Positions 33,601 to 40,178 of a stretch of DNA of 46,919 bases are shown here, in pieces. Origin of the DNA: Ignavibacteria bacterium. GTDB lineage: Bacteria; Bacteroidota; Ignavibacteria; Kapaibacteriales; UBA4661. Both the position numbers and the translations under genes were made by a program. The stretch spans positions 1 to 46,919 of the forward strand of contig JACVZY010000048.1 of assembly GCA_014654705.1 (NCBI GenBank), given 5' to 3'. The notes beneath the pieces were generated by a model that was given only the letters and a program-made list of their open reading frames with translations, was not told the origin of the DNA and did not search any database. How positions within the stretch are numbered: position 1 is the stretch's first letter; each line of letters begins with the position of its first letter.

Positions 33601-34196
33601 CGTTCCAAAAGTTCGCGTGTGATAAATCCACCAGAAATCTTCGCAAGTGTTTCCAGTTCAACAGGTGTAAAGTCGGCGAGTTCAAGCGACGTAACACGGT
33701 AGCGTTTGGTGCTGTGTTCATTGGTTGCTTGGCGTTTGATTCTTGATTCTGTAACCGTTCTTTTTTCGCCTCTATACTTTCGACCACTTTCGTCTTCATC
33801 TTTTAGCTCTATCGAGTAGAGCCGTGCAGCAAAACGTATTTGTGCTTCAAAGGTGGTATAACCGAATCCGTGCAGAAGGGCAGTAAACGTGCCACCGTCG
33901 CCGGAAGCAAAGTCTTTGAAACAGACTTCGCCTTTGGGATTGCGATAAACAGAGAAGTTTTTCTTGCGGGCATCAGCGCGGAGCGGGGAAACATAGCGTT
34001 CACCAACGGTAAAGCCGAAGTCGTGGAAGATGCGGGAACCGCCGTCGAAATTGAGGATGCTGCGGTAGGCAGCAGCAAAAGAGAGAGAAGCGCCAGTCAT
34101 GGGATGAGTGAGACAAAGGCGCGTTTGGAACGGGGAAGCGGGAAGAATATCAGATTGTTCGTGTTTTATCCAAGCAGGTGCAGAAAAAATGTACAT
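30609..34196 (-). CDS. Replicative primase-helicase fusion (primase-like front, TOPRIM, SF2 helicase)
   Basis: A 1195-residue multidomain protein. Residues about 40-120 look like the substrate-binding front of phage/plasmid primases (Y-V-S-P-L-R-x-D, then F-K-D-F-A-S-G-D-G-G), but without a zinc-finger Cys set. A TOPRIM domain follows (about 285-355) with E in LVEGIKD and the FDTDFAG acidic motif. Residues about 465-800 form a superfamily 2 helicase: Walker A APTGCGKT (about 475), a DEAH-like DEMH box (about 573), motif III SATP and a motif VI-like F-R-K-A-D. The last 390 residues are helical and charged, of unknown function. It probably primes and unwinds during replication of this molecule. 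It lies upstream of parA on the same strand and is divergent from a candidate small RNA. The start is ATG 34194-34196; a downstream ATG (residue 34) is possible. Confidence 0.88.
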   Translation of the reverse strand: MYIFSAPAWIKHEQSDILPASPFQTRLCLTHPMTGASLSFAAAYRSILNFDGGSRIFHDFGFTVGERYVSPLRADARKKNFSVYRNPKGEVCFKDFASGDGGTFTALLHGFGYTTFEAQIRFAARLYSIELKDEDESGRKYRGEKRTVTESRIKRQATNEHSTKRYRVTSLELADFTPVELETLAKISGGFITRELLERFGIRALRSYTDEGTSVKGTSYGGTHEARFTLVVPSADGNYYGYCYFRADAHSPFPHRSKNFHLKLNDYTSEVKFALGLHELRPNEAAYLVEGIKDCLILLAKGYNAFTLGGVQHRLLPSVAKRLHEQNNTLTILFDTDFAGINAAQKLSASLINTNSTVFAPLSKGERGIVHHNASIQHCICTLPRLERQETKDAPKPALNDLADYVCKYGFDTELKNALLSPAPLRSITLTKSVGSDNGYAIPAWQLSIQNKLSDEKPALKALTNLLDSASRLVLRAPTGCGKTYTVLRHIAPDHHKKTGGVTVLAVPTVAMAEQIKNEYSDLKPIVITGNESDLHRLYADTPLDTCVIVSVYDSAARLLDVISEPTTLLVVDEMHKLVSDYDYRTSAMRTMLRLIKQAPRTLCLSATPELLFHEKPLNFTYCDVDVQQKRPLRFEQRSYDKREEAVIDTILTTLNEHPATTVLLNVNSKKLLKRTKTLLVKYGIAENDVDIVTRDTMDTSPEYRSATEQSRFTRRVILTTSVLDCGVNILNTGRVQILMLDEKNEDTIIQVANRFRKADAIDVRLFSSKTQGISKQAPRNQATNNQVPLFNEQHHFLHTLLSAEMVAEAFNTAHGRNTSADCGLGRKSTSRLADTMLHFNTKNNRWSTDECAIMHRIHSLRLTMKTQEDVAKALEAYGFVRIVDEPTPKSNALLSSELFDEVREETRRETLEQEKTVLNLLETKTAYFLAALNTLSRSKALKGALPTICPESLLPLMKQHPETTAILTNFAALLREQRTETLVRYYSEARTLGFDHAEALHLVRNNCDPRKWASFTERLAIKQREVIHLAGLTDSILSKHDREKLRREEEIRRMITSTATLGCTLTSADGTTRHIPNAIRTKKEIADRANAYTGFMFRMTQQKAGELTDALFHVRYVRERVKTESGMRFCGHYTFDNYGTELRRKTLAEFVQEYGVDGNKYEWLFVERVREEAGRYEEAQERYMMTTECAGSMV

Positions 34197-34268
34197 AAAG
34201 TGCTTCTTGTAAGCACGTGGTTTACGAACATTTTACGCACCATCCTATCAAGTGATTGTTGATAGTTG

Positions 34269-34299
34269 TTTGTTGTAAATTTACAATCTGTTATATTTG
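34269..34299 (+). promoter_or_regulatory. Bacteroidota consensus promoter of the candidate small RNA, with internal palindromic operator
   Basis: TTTG (34269-34272), a 19-bp spacer and TATATTTG (34292-34299) match the phylum's housekeeping promoter exactly. A perfect 14-bp palindrome, TTGTAAATTTACAA (34273-34286), sits inside the spacer, where a bound repressor would block RNA polymerase. Confidence 0.7.
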
Positions 34300-34304
34300 T
34301 GCTA

Positions 34305-34430
34305 TCTCATCCGTCGTTCCACAACGCACGTGAAAAAATTTCTTTCTGCGCCAGTCCGATCAAAAACTTTGCAGAAAGTATGAATTAGAATCTTTTGAAA
34401 AAGCCACGTTTGCTGCGTGGCTTTTTCGTT
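34305..34430 (+). ncRNA. Candidate small RNA (about 125 nt) divergent from the primase-helicase gene
   Basis: A consensus promoter ends at 34299 and an intrinsic terminator ends near 34430, so a transcript of about 120-125 nt is expected. It has no good open frame. An internal 8-bp stem (34342-34349 with 34371-34378, 21-nt loop) precedes the terminator hairpin. Its place beside the replication gene and its divergent direction suggest a replication or copy-number regulator acting in trans. It is not antisense to the coding part of the primase-helicase. No known RNA family was recognised. Confidence 0.45.
34397..34430 (+). terminator. Intrinsic terminator of the candidate small RNA
   Basis: A perfect 12-bp stem (34397-34408 with 34416-34427) and a 7-nt loop. 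The right arm ends in five T residues, followed by CGTTTCT. Confidence 0.8.
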
Positions 34431-34821
34431 TCTAAATATGTATGTCAAGTGTCTGGTGCAAAGATAGTAATTTTTGGTCAGGAACAAAAGCATGGTGCGG
34501 ATAAAAACTTTTCCCCACGATTCGGGTGGTGCTTTGCGATGATTGTCTGTTGTGGGTGGTCTCTACCTTTTTGGGTGTTGGATAATACTTGTCATGTTTG
34601 GTGTAAACCGTTTGATGAGCGGTTGTACGAGCAGTATGTGTGCGGTTGTATAATATACATTATGTAAACTTGTACCCCTGCCACCTTTTTTATTCGGGTT
34701 CACTTCCTTCTCTTGTTCATGATATTTGCCCCCTAGAGTTATTATTTGTGCGCTGGTGTTTTGCTCATGCTTTTATATGCGTATGTTTTTGTAAGGATGG
34801 TGATTTTTTGTACATTACTGT

Positions 34822-35160
34822 ATGAGTAGTCTTGATCATAGTGTTCTTGAGCGTCTTGGCGCTCTTCTCCAACAACGGGTATCACTTGTTGGGTTAGCAG
34901 CCTTTGGCTCACGGGTGCGTCGCGACAGTCATGGTGCTGCTATGGAACATGACTCTGACCTTGATGTGTTGGTTATTAGCGAGACCCTAACCCCGGATGT
35001 ACGGCGTATTGTGAGTGATTGTGCGTTTGAAGCAGGTTTTGATGCTGGTATTCTTGTTTCGCCCGTGGTGTATTCCCGTGAGGAATGGGAACATAGCCCC
35101 GAAGGAGTCTCACCCCTTGCCGAGAGTATTCGCCATGAGGGAGTTTTCCTAACGATATGA
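34822..35160 (+). CDS. Minimal nucleotidyltransferase (MNT) antitoxin
   Basis: A 112-residue polymerase-beta-fold protein with G-S at G29-S30 (AAFGSRVRRD) and the metal-binding D46/D48 pair (DSDLDVLV). It matches the MntA/MNT family that silences a HEPN toxin by adding AMP residues to it. The insert between the GS and DxD motifs (HGAAMEH) is short, and the third acid may be D34 or a residue near V-F-L. Its stop overlaps the HEPN start by 4 bp (ATGA), the usual arrangement for this toxin-antitoxin pair. It probably stabilises the plasmid or guards against phage. Confidence 0.85.
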   Translation: MSSLDHSVLERLGALLQQRVSLVGLAAFGSRVRRDSHGAAMEHDSDLDVLVISETLTPDVRRIVSDCAFEAGFDAGILVSPVVYSREEWEHSPEGVSPLAESIRHEGVFLTI

Positions 35161-35564
35161 CATACGAAGAACGGTCAATTCTCCGCACCTATCGGCTCGA
35201 ACAGGCAGACACAGCCTTGAGAGACGCACAGGTATTAGTTGCGCATAACGGTTCTGTTCTTGGCATCATCAACCGAGCCTATTACGCAATGTTTTATGCT
35301 ACGCTTGCGCTTTTGCAAGAGCGTTCTTCTGTGCCTTCCAAACATTCGGGGGTGATAACCCTTTTTGATGTTGAGTTCGTCAAAGCAGGTCTTCTTCCCA
35401 AACATCTCTCCAAAAGTCTTCATCGAGCATTTGATTTCCGCCAAGAATCTGACTATAAAGCCACAGCAATGATTGATATGCCGTTGGCTCAAGAAATTCT
35501 TTTCGATGCAGAAGGTTTTGTTGAGGCTGTGCGAGCCTATTTATTCCCGCCTCTCATTTCCTAA
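35157..35564 (+). CDS. HEPN-domain toxin (UPF0332-like)
   Basis: A 135-residue all-helical protein. It has the N-R-A-Y-Y-A-M-F-Y-A segment (39-48), a K-H-S-G-V turn (62-66) and an R-Q-E-S-D-Y motif (95-100) of UPF0332-type HEPN proteins. In related HEPN toxins the R-x4-6-H motif is the RNase centre; here the corresponding site reads R-x4-Y, so nuclease activity is likely only if the variant is tolerated. It is translationally coupled to the MNT gene. It probably acts on RNA, with activity controlled by AMPylation by the MNT partner. Confidence 0.82.
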   Translation: MTYEERSILRTYRLEQADTALRDAQVLVAHNGSVLGIINRAYYAMFYATLALLQERSSVPSKHSGVITLFDVEFVKAGLLPKHLSKSLHRAFDFRQESDYKATAMIDMPLAQEILFDAEGFVEAVRAYLFPPLIS

Positions 35565-35850
35565 TATATCTCCGAACAAGTATAGTATCATATTTTGCGG
35601 TAATAGAGCGGTTGTATAACAATCAGGGTTATCTTATACCCTATCGTTTCTCTGGTGTATTTGGGTCCCCTCCTTTCCTTTTTCCGATGGTTCAGATATG
35701 TACTGTTGGGTCATTGTTAGCGAAAAAGGATTCAAGAACATTCCTTCCTCTGGTAAAGTTCTGCTCAGAATGGTTTCCCCAAAAATGGCATACAACGTCT
35801 CTCTCTTCTAAGAGCGTTGACAGAACCTATAGCTACAGGTAGCAAATAAA

Positions 35851-36118
35851 GTGCCCTTTTTCGCCAAAAACGGCATTTTGCAGAAAAAATGCCTAAAAAT
35901 CACTACAAACAGCATGAACTCAGTGTGAAAAACCATGAACAAAACCTGAACAGAGCATGAACTAAACGTGAAAAACCATGAACTAAACGTGAACGGAACA
36001 TGAACTAAACCTGAATAGAGCATGAACTAAACCTGAACGAACCATGAACTAAACGTGAACAGAACATGAACAAAACCTGAACGTGCAGCAGATGTACCAA
36101 TATGAACTAAACCTGAAC
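35851..36118 (+). repeat. Origin-like repeat unit 1 (conserved block plus 22-bp TGAAC iterons)
   Basis: A conserved AT/GC-mixed block (35851-35910, containing the hairpin-forming GGCATTTT...AAATGCC) is followed by eight near-exact copies of a 21-22-bp direct repeat. Repeat starts fall at 35913, 35934, 35956, 35977, 35999, 36021, 36043 and 36065, with a stray copy at 36101. Each 22-mer is made of two 11-bp halves like catgaactaaa / cctgaac. The 11/22-bp period equals one or two helical turns, as in plasmid iterons. Confidence 0.85.
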
Positions 36119-36390
36119 GGGTATATGCACAAATAATGAGGGTGGTGTTTTTTTTTGTAAACTGGTCTCTTTGTCGCTTTTTCTCTGTTGGCAAACATGA
36201 TGCAGGAATATTCCTTCCTCGGTACAAATCCTGCCGAACGTGGCTACCAAAAAATGATCCATAGCGTCTTGAGCCTGGATGTTGTTGGTCATTTCCCTCC
36301 CCCCAAGAGCGTTGAGAAAACATTTTCTAATCGTTCTGGAAAGAATCAAAAAACAATACCCCTGCAACCTATGTGGTATAGATAAGGAAT

Positions 36391-36660
36391 AAAATGCCCT
36401 TTTTCACCAAAAAACGGCATTTTGGCAGAAAAATGCCTAAAAATCGCTACAAACAGTATGAAATGAGTGTGAAAAACCATGAAATCAACCTGAAATTTTG
36501 TGAAAAAAGTCTGAAACGAACATGAAATCAACCTGAAATTTTGTGAAAAAAGTCTGAAACGAACATGAAATCAGTGTGAAAACGGTATGAAATCAACCTG
36601 AAATTTTGTGAAATCAATGTGAAAGAGCAAAAAATATGTCACCATGAAAAAAGTGTGAAA
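36391..36660 (+). repeat. Origin-like repeat unit 2 (same block, TGAAA-type repeats)
   Basis: The conserved block recurs (36391-36455), followed by an 11-bp-phased array whose core is TGAAA instead of TGAAC. A 44-bp super-repeat is present twice almost perfectly near 36478-36565. The 150-200 bp ahead of the block also resemble those ahead of unit 1, so the duplication covers about 480 bp. Confidence 0.8.
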
Positions 36661-36995
36661 ATCATAGTAACGGGTGTCTTGAGCGTACCGATACTGTTGT
36701 GTACGTATTGTGAGAGGTTATCCGAGAAGAAATAGTCCATAATAATGTTGTTATTGCATTGTAAGCACTTTGAATGAGAGTGCTAATTGCTGATATTGCC
36801 GTCAACATGCAATTACGGCAATCGAGAGCGGCTTCATTCTTCCAATCTGCTTGCACACTCGTTGGTAGAGGCAAGATACAACCGATTGACGTACCTTCTT
36901 ATTGACACATTCCCGAAAAAAACGTATTTTGCCGCCGCCTTGATAGCCTGTGTGTGCCTTTCTCATTTCTTTTGCTTCTGCATCATCCTTTCAAT

Positions 36996-37322
36996 ATGGC
37001 TAACCATACCCATCCCAGCACCCTTCGCTTGCGTAATATGACCTGCACTATTGTCGGCACGTTCCTCCGTTCTGGACAGTGTAGATCGCTTCGCCAAGCA
37101 TTTTTTCGTGTTCTTGACTCCGTTGCTCAAAGCAACCGAAGAACAAACCAAACCACTTTGACCGGGTTTGAACGTGAGCGTAAAGGGCAAAATACACCTC
37201 AAAAACTCTACAATCGGTTTATTGTCTTTACAAAATCTCCCCACTGCCAAGCGCAAACACTTAAAGATTTCATCTACGAACGTCACACGTATTACCAAAC
37301 AACCAAGGTTGATGCTGGCTGA
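36996..37322 (+). CDS. Possible small protein inside the origin-like region
   Basis: A 108-codon frame with ATG at 36996. The predicted product is basic, Gln/Thr/Arg-rich and has no recognised domain. Codon use looks plausible, but the opposite strand is also open over nearly the same stretch and no ribosome binding site is present. It is listed because it is the only frame in 3.8 kb that looks protein-like. Confidence 0.25.
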   Translation: MANHTHPSTLRLRNMTCTIVGTFLRSGQCRSLRQAFFRVLDSVAQSNRRTNQTTLTGFERERKGQNTPQKLYNRFIVFTKSPHCQAQTLKDFIYERHTYYQTTKVDAG

Positions 37323-37529
37323 GGTCTTTTCTTGACGAGGCATATTCAAAACTGCCAAAACTCGCAAAAGTAGCATACGCATAAACAATTGCAATATAAC
37401 ATCTTATTCTCTGTTCTGCTTGTCTTCTCGTGTACATTTTCTTCTATTAGTATGGGGGTAGTTGAAGAAATAAGCGTATCATACCCGTTTCATCTGCTCA
37501 CGTTTCACCCCAATATCGTGCAGTACGCC

Positions 37530-37620
37530 ACCGCCCCTCCCCAGACCGTTCACCCGTCAGCAGGTGTGATGACCTCTATGACCGACAGACCTATCCGTTG
37601 TATGATGATGTGCTTCTGCT
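37530..37620 (+). repeat. Diverged direct duplication, copy 1
   Basis: About 90 bp here recur with roughly three-quarters identity at 38070-38150. The shared parts include CAGACCGTT, CAGGTGTGATGACCTC and ACAGACCTATCCGTT. Neither copy lies in a convincing gene. Confidence 0.6.
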
Positions 37621-38069
37621 TTTGTTCCTCGTTGTCCTTGAGGACAAATCCCTTTCCAAAGTCCATGGTGAATCCCGATAGTTTGCCGCACAGACGGCAC
37701 GATTCACGCCTATTCAAAGAACCTCCGCCACGAGTGGTCTTGATGCTGGCATTGTTGGCGCGATGTTGCGCGAATGATATGCGCCTTTTTCAGAGCTGCA
37801 GGCTCCCTTTCCGGAGATACTTCGACCCGCGCACCGCCAGAGATAATGTTACTCTTTACAGCTCCCACTGAAAAAAGAGAAAAAGAATAGGATGAATCGT
37901 TTTTGGACTTATTCATGGATAACGGTACACCTGCCATCATCCAAGCCGCTCTCATCAGCATCGGCAGAGTCGGAATGTGAATATATTGCAGCTTTGCTCT
38001 TCAGGTTGCAGCTCCAACTGCGTGAGCGCACGAGAGTTTGTAGCGCGATAATCGCCTGATTCCGTCCCT

Positions 38070-38150
38070 GCCCTCCTCAGACCGTTTACCCATCAACAGG
38101 TGTGATGACCTCAACGACCAACAGACCTATCCGTTTTGTTGTGATGTGTC
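38070..38150 (+). repeat. Diverged direct duplication, copy 2
   Basis: Second copy of the segment at 37530-37620, about 540 bp away in the same direction. The conserved words are in the same order, so it is a true duplication and not low-complexity similarity. Confidence 0.6.
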
Positions 38151-38514
38151 CTTTTTTCCTCTTCCGTATCTGGATGTCCTTTCCGGGTCATGTTCTCACT
38201 GAGTTGTTATAGTGCGTGTTGGCGCGATTTATAGTGTCTGCGCCCGAAGTATCGGGTGGTATCCTTCCAAATGCGCATACACGCTTCCATTCACCATAGC
38301 AACTCTTTGAGGGCACGACCCTGTGGGAAGATTTTTGCAAAAACCACCATGGTTGTCCATCTGACATCGACCGTGAGATACCGTTTTACGGTACTCTCCA
38401 ATTCCATACCGCTACGCTGCCACATATGCCCCAAAGTATAATTTTTCTCCCATTCATTGTTCCCTTCGCACATTGTTTTCATGTTCGGTTCATTCTTCCT
38501 TTTTTACACGGAGT

Positions 38515-38708
38515 TGACAAAATTTCAGACTTAGTTCAAGTTTTGTTCGCACTCAGTTCATGTTTTGTTCAGACTTAGTTCATGTTTTGTTTACACTTAG
38601 TTCAGGAAATTTCACACGAAGTTCACATACGTTCACACTCATTTCATGGTGTTTTTGCCTGTTTTTCCGTCACATTGCCGTTTTTTGGTAGAAAAAGGCA
38701 TTTTTTAA
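38515..38708 (-). repeat. Origin-like repeat unit 3, inverted
   Basis: On the minus strand this reads the conserved block (AATGCCTTTTT, then CCAAAAAACGGCA) and then ATGAAATGAGTGTGAA and 11-bp-phased TGAAC/TGAAA repeats, matching units 1 and 2. It is inverted relative to them, so the three units flank 36661-38514 symmetrically. Confidence 0.8.
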
Positions 38709-38721
38709 CAGGATTGAACAA

Positions 38722-38868
38722 GCACTATCTATGACTATCTATGACTATTGATGACTTTTCTTGTACTATCTATGACTATTGATGACTTTTTATGACTTTC
38801 GTTGCACTGCATCGGACTGATGATGACTTTTTGTGACTTTTCTTGTACCGGCTATGACTTTTCTTGAC
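38722..38868 (+). repeat. TGACT-core tandem array
   Basis: About eleven copies of a TATGACT / GATGACTTTT word spaced mostly by 9-11 bp. The array abuts inverted unit 3 and precedes the GTTGACA array. Confidence 0.75.
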
Positions 38869-38901
38869 TGTGCAGATAGAAAAGCACTTTTGTTGCACAT
38901 T

Positions 38902-39161
38902 GTTGACAATAATTGCGCGTCGTTGACAAGTGTTGCGCCTGTTTTTGCTCCATCATGCTCAAAAAATTGCCTCCTCTTCAGCAAAAGTATCCTTCAAGTA
39001 CCATCAGTTGACAACAATTGCGCTAAAAAAAATCGCTGCGTTGACATTCGTGGCGTTTTATATCGCTCGTAGTTGACATTTGTTGCGGATAGTGTCGCTT
39101 TGTGTCGCAACGTGGCGGAAATATTACGGAACATTGCGCCGGAGTTGACACATTGTTGCGC
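38902..39161 (+). repeat. GTTGACA-N4-TTGCGC direct-repeat array
   Basis: Six copies of a 17-bp bipartite site in the same direction: 38902-38918, 38922-38938, 39007-39023, 39040-39056 (right half degenerate), 39072-39088 and 39144-39161 (spacer 5). The first three are exact in both halves. Uneven spacing suggests protein binding sites rather than slippage repeats. The nearest candidate binders are the winged-helix protein (39344) and the DnaA-like protein (39867). Confidence 0.8.
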
Positions 39162-39343
39162 AAAAGCAGTGTCCTTGTGATGTACTGTGCCATGATTTTT
39201 CACGTGCTTACCATCAAATTGCCCGGCGTAGTAGTGGTTCTCGTTGTTATTTCTTTTCCCGCTCGTTTCCCTGAGCATCGTTCTCAGTTGCATAACCTTG
39301 ACTTGTGCCGTGCCACTTCATGCCGTAGATTTTCCCATAAAAA

Positions 39344-39694
39344 ATGACGCACGATGTTTTGCCATCAGCACGTGTTTATCTCAGTACATCGTTTATCCTA
39401 AATGCTGCGGTGAGCAATGCAGAAAAAATACTCGTGCTGCTTCTCAGCACTCATGCTGACGAGCGTGGTGAGTGCCGCGTCCGTCAGGAAATTCTTGCGG
39501 CGGAGTACGGATGTTCGCCGCGTTTTGTGCGGCGCTTGCTCACGCAGCTTCGGGCAAAAGGATTTCTTGCGTGGAAACGCTGCGGGCGGCATAATTACTA
39601 CCACTTATCGGCAAATATTGTGGTACATCCACCATTTTTGCCCGTAAAAACCCGGCAAAAACGGGTGTCCAAAGCCAAAAAACACCCGATGTGA
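39344..39694 (+). CDS. Winged helix-turn-helix protein (HTH_36-like)
   Basis: A 116-residue protein. The central part (about 25-95) follows the HTH_36 plan: a helix with LVLLLSTHAD, the strand-helix REILAAEYGCS, the recognition helix PRFVRRLLTQLRAKGF and a wing ending in NYYHLS. The C-terminus is Lys/Arg-rich. Such proteins occur in plasmid and phage replication modules and as repressors. It is the first gene after the repeat region, so control of replication through the arrays is likely, but that is inference. Confidence 0.8.
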   Translation: MTHDVLPSARVYLSTSFILNAAVSNAEKILVLLLSTHADERGECRVRQEILAAEYGCSPRFVRRLLTQLRAKGFLAWKRCGRHNYYHLSANIVVHPPFLPVKTRQKRVSKAKKHPM

Positions 39695-39732
39695 GCGCAT
39701 TAGAAGCCATTGGAACGATGACTGAGTGCCGT

Positions 39733-39755
39733 GAGCGGAACTATGGGTTCCGCTC
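39733..39755. promoter_or_regulatory. Intergenic hairpin ahead of the DnaA-like gene
   Basis: A perfect 9-bp stem (gagcggaac 39733-39741 with 39747-39755) and a 5-nt loop, without a T run. A related small hairpin (TGAGCG...CGCTCA) occurs at about 40150-40165 near the end of the next gene. It could be an operator or an mRNA processing site. Confidence 0.4.
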
Positions 39756-39866
39756 TCCGGCGAAGCCTCAAAACGGCGATTTTCCTATACGCAATTAGAG
39801 CCGTTATGAGCGGTTTTTCCCGCAAACCCTTGTTCTTATACCCTTTTTTTGACCATTCTGCGCACC

Positions 39867-40178
39867 ATGACCAATAGCCTCAATTACCCCATACTGGCGC
39901 AAACGCTGAATATTCCTGATTTGGAGCGGCGTTTGAAGGCAAAATCCCGCGCCCGTAAACTTGTGGATGTGCGTCGGGCGCTGGCGGCACTGCTCACCGA
40001 ACAAGGCTGGTCGGTGCGAGAAGTCGCTTCGGAACTCTGCCGACCGCATAGTACCGTCGTTCATTTTGTGCAGACGCATAAAAGTCTGTTCACCACCGAT
40101 GGCGCATATAAACACCTGTTCTCGCAAGTCCACACTGTTATCACGAACCCTGAGCGGAACGCTCAAAACAAAGCATGA
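39867..40178 (+). CDS. DnaA domain IV-like DNA-binding protein
   Basis: A 103-residue protein equivalent to the C-terminal DNA-binding domain of DnaA alone. It has a basic helix (S-R-A-R-K-L-V-D-V-R-R-A-L-A, about 27-40), then W-S-V-R-E-V-A-S-E-L, then R-P-H-S-T-V-V-H-F-V (about 59-68), which matches the DnaA signature around G-R-D-H-T-T-V-x-H. The AAA+ part is absent. The start is ATG 39867-39869; an upstream TTG is in frame but has no support. It may recognise repeats in the origin-like region and recruit host DnaA or the primase-helicase, or act as a repressor. Its stop overlaps the next gene by 4 bp. Confidence 0.8.
   Translation: MTNSLNYPILAQTLNIPDLERRLKAKSRARKLVDVRRALAALLTEQGWSVREVASELCRPHSTVVHFVQTHKSLFTTDGAYKHLFSQVHTVITNPERNAQNKA

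Larger units (their letters stand above)
34197..34821. other. Intergenic region with candidate small RNA, 625 bp
   Basis: No protein-coding gene is supported between the primase-helicase (minus) and the MNT gene (plus). The left half contains a promoter, palindrome, stem-loop and terminator that together look like a small RNA gene. The right half (about 34435-34820) is AT-rich; I see no convincing gene or repeat there, only the probable leader of the MNT/HEPN operon. Confidence 0.5.
35565..39343. other. Repeat-rich, nearly gene-free region; probable replication origin and/or centromere
   Basis: This 3.8 kb is the largest non-coding part of the molecule. It contains two direct copies (35851-36118, 36391-36660) and one inverted copy (38515-38708) of a repeat unit, a TGACT array (38722-38868), a GTTGACA/TTGCGC array (38902-39161) and a diverged duplication (37530-37620 and 38070-38150). 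Neighbouring genes encode partition and replication proteins. Open frames inside are short and mostly follow the repeats. The segment 36665-38510 between the inverted units has no recognised element apart from one weak open frame. Confidence 0.7.

Noticed and set aside
35808-36531. Open frames on the minus strand over repeat units 1 and 2 with similar predicted peptides
   Set aside because: The peptide similarity follows directly from the duplicated DNA repeats; the products are Phe-rich, low-complexity and lack ribosome binding sites.
36963-37343. 125-codon minus-strand frame opposite the 36996-37322 candidate
   Set aside because: It overlaps the plus-strand candidate almost fully; neither has homology I recognise. 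The plus frame looked slightly more protein-like, so only that is listed, at low confidence.
37389-37871. 160-codon plus-strand frame
   Set aside because: Composition (many Cys, His, Met clusters) does not look like a protein, it crosses the diverged duplication and has no ribosome binding site.
39195-39210. parS-like TTTTTCACGTG
   Set aside because: Only half of the canonical parS is present. CACGTG also occurs at 34212, 34328, 28943 and 43316, about what chance predicts for a six-base word.
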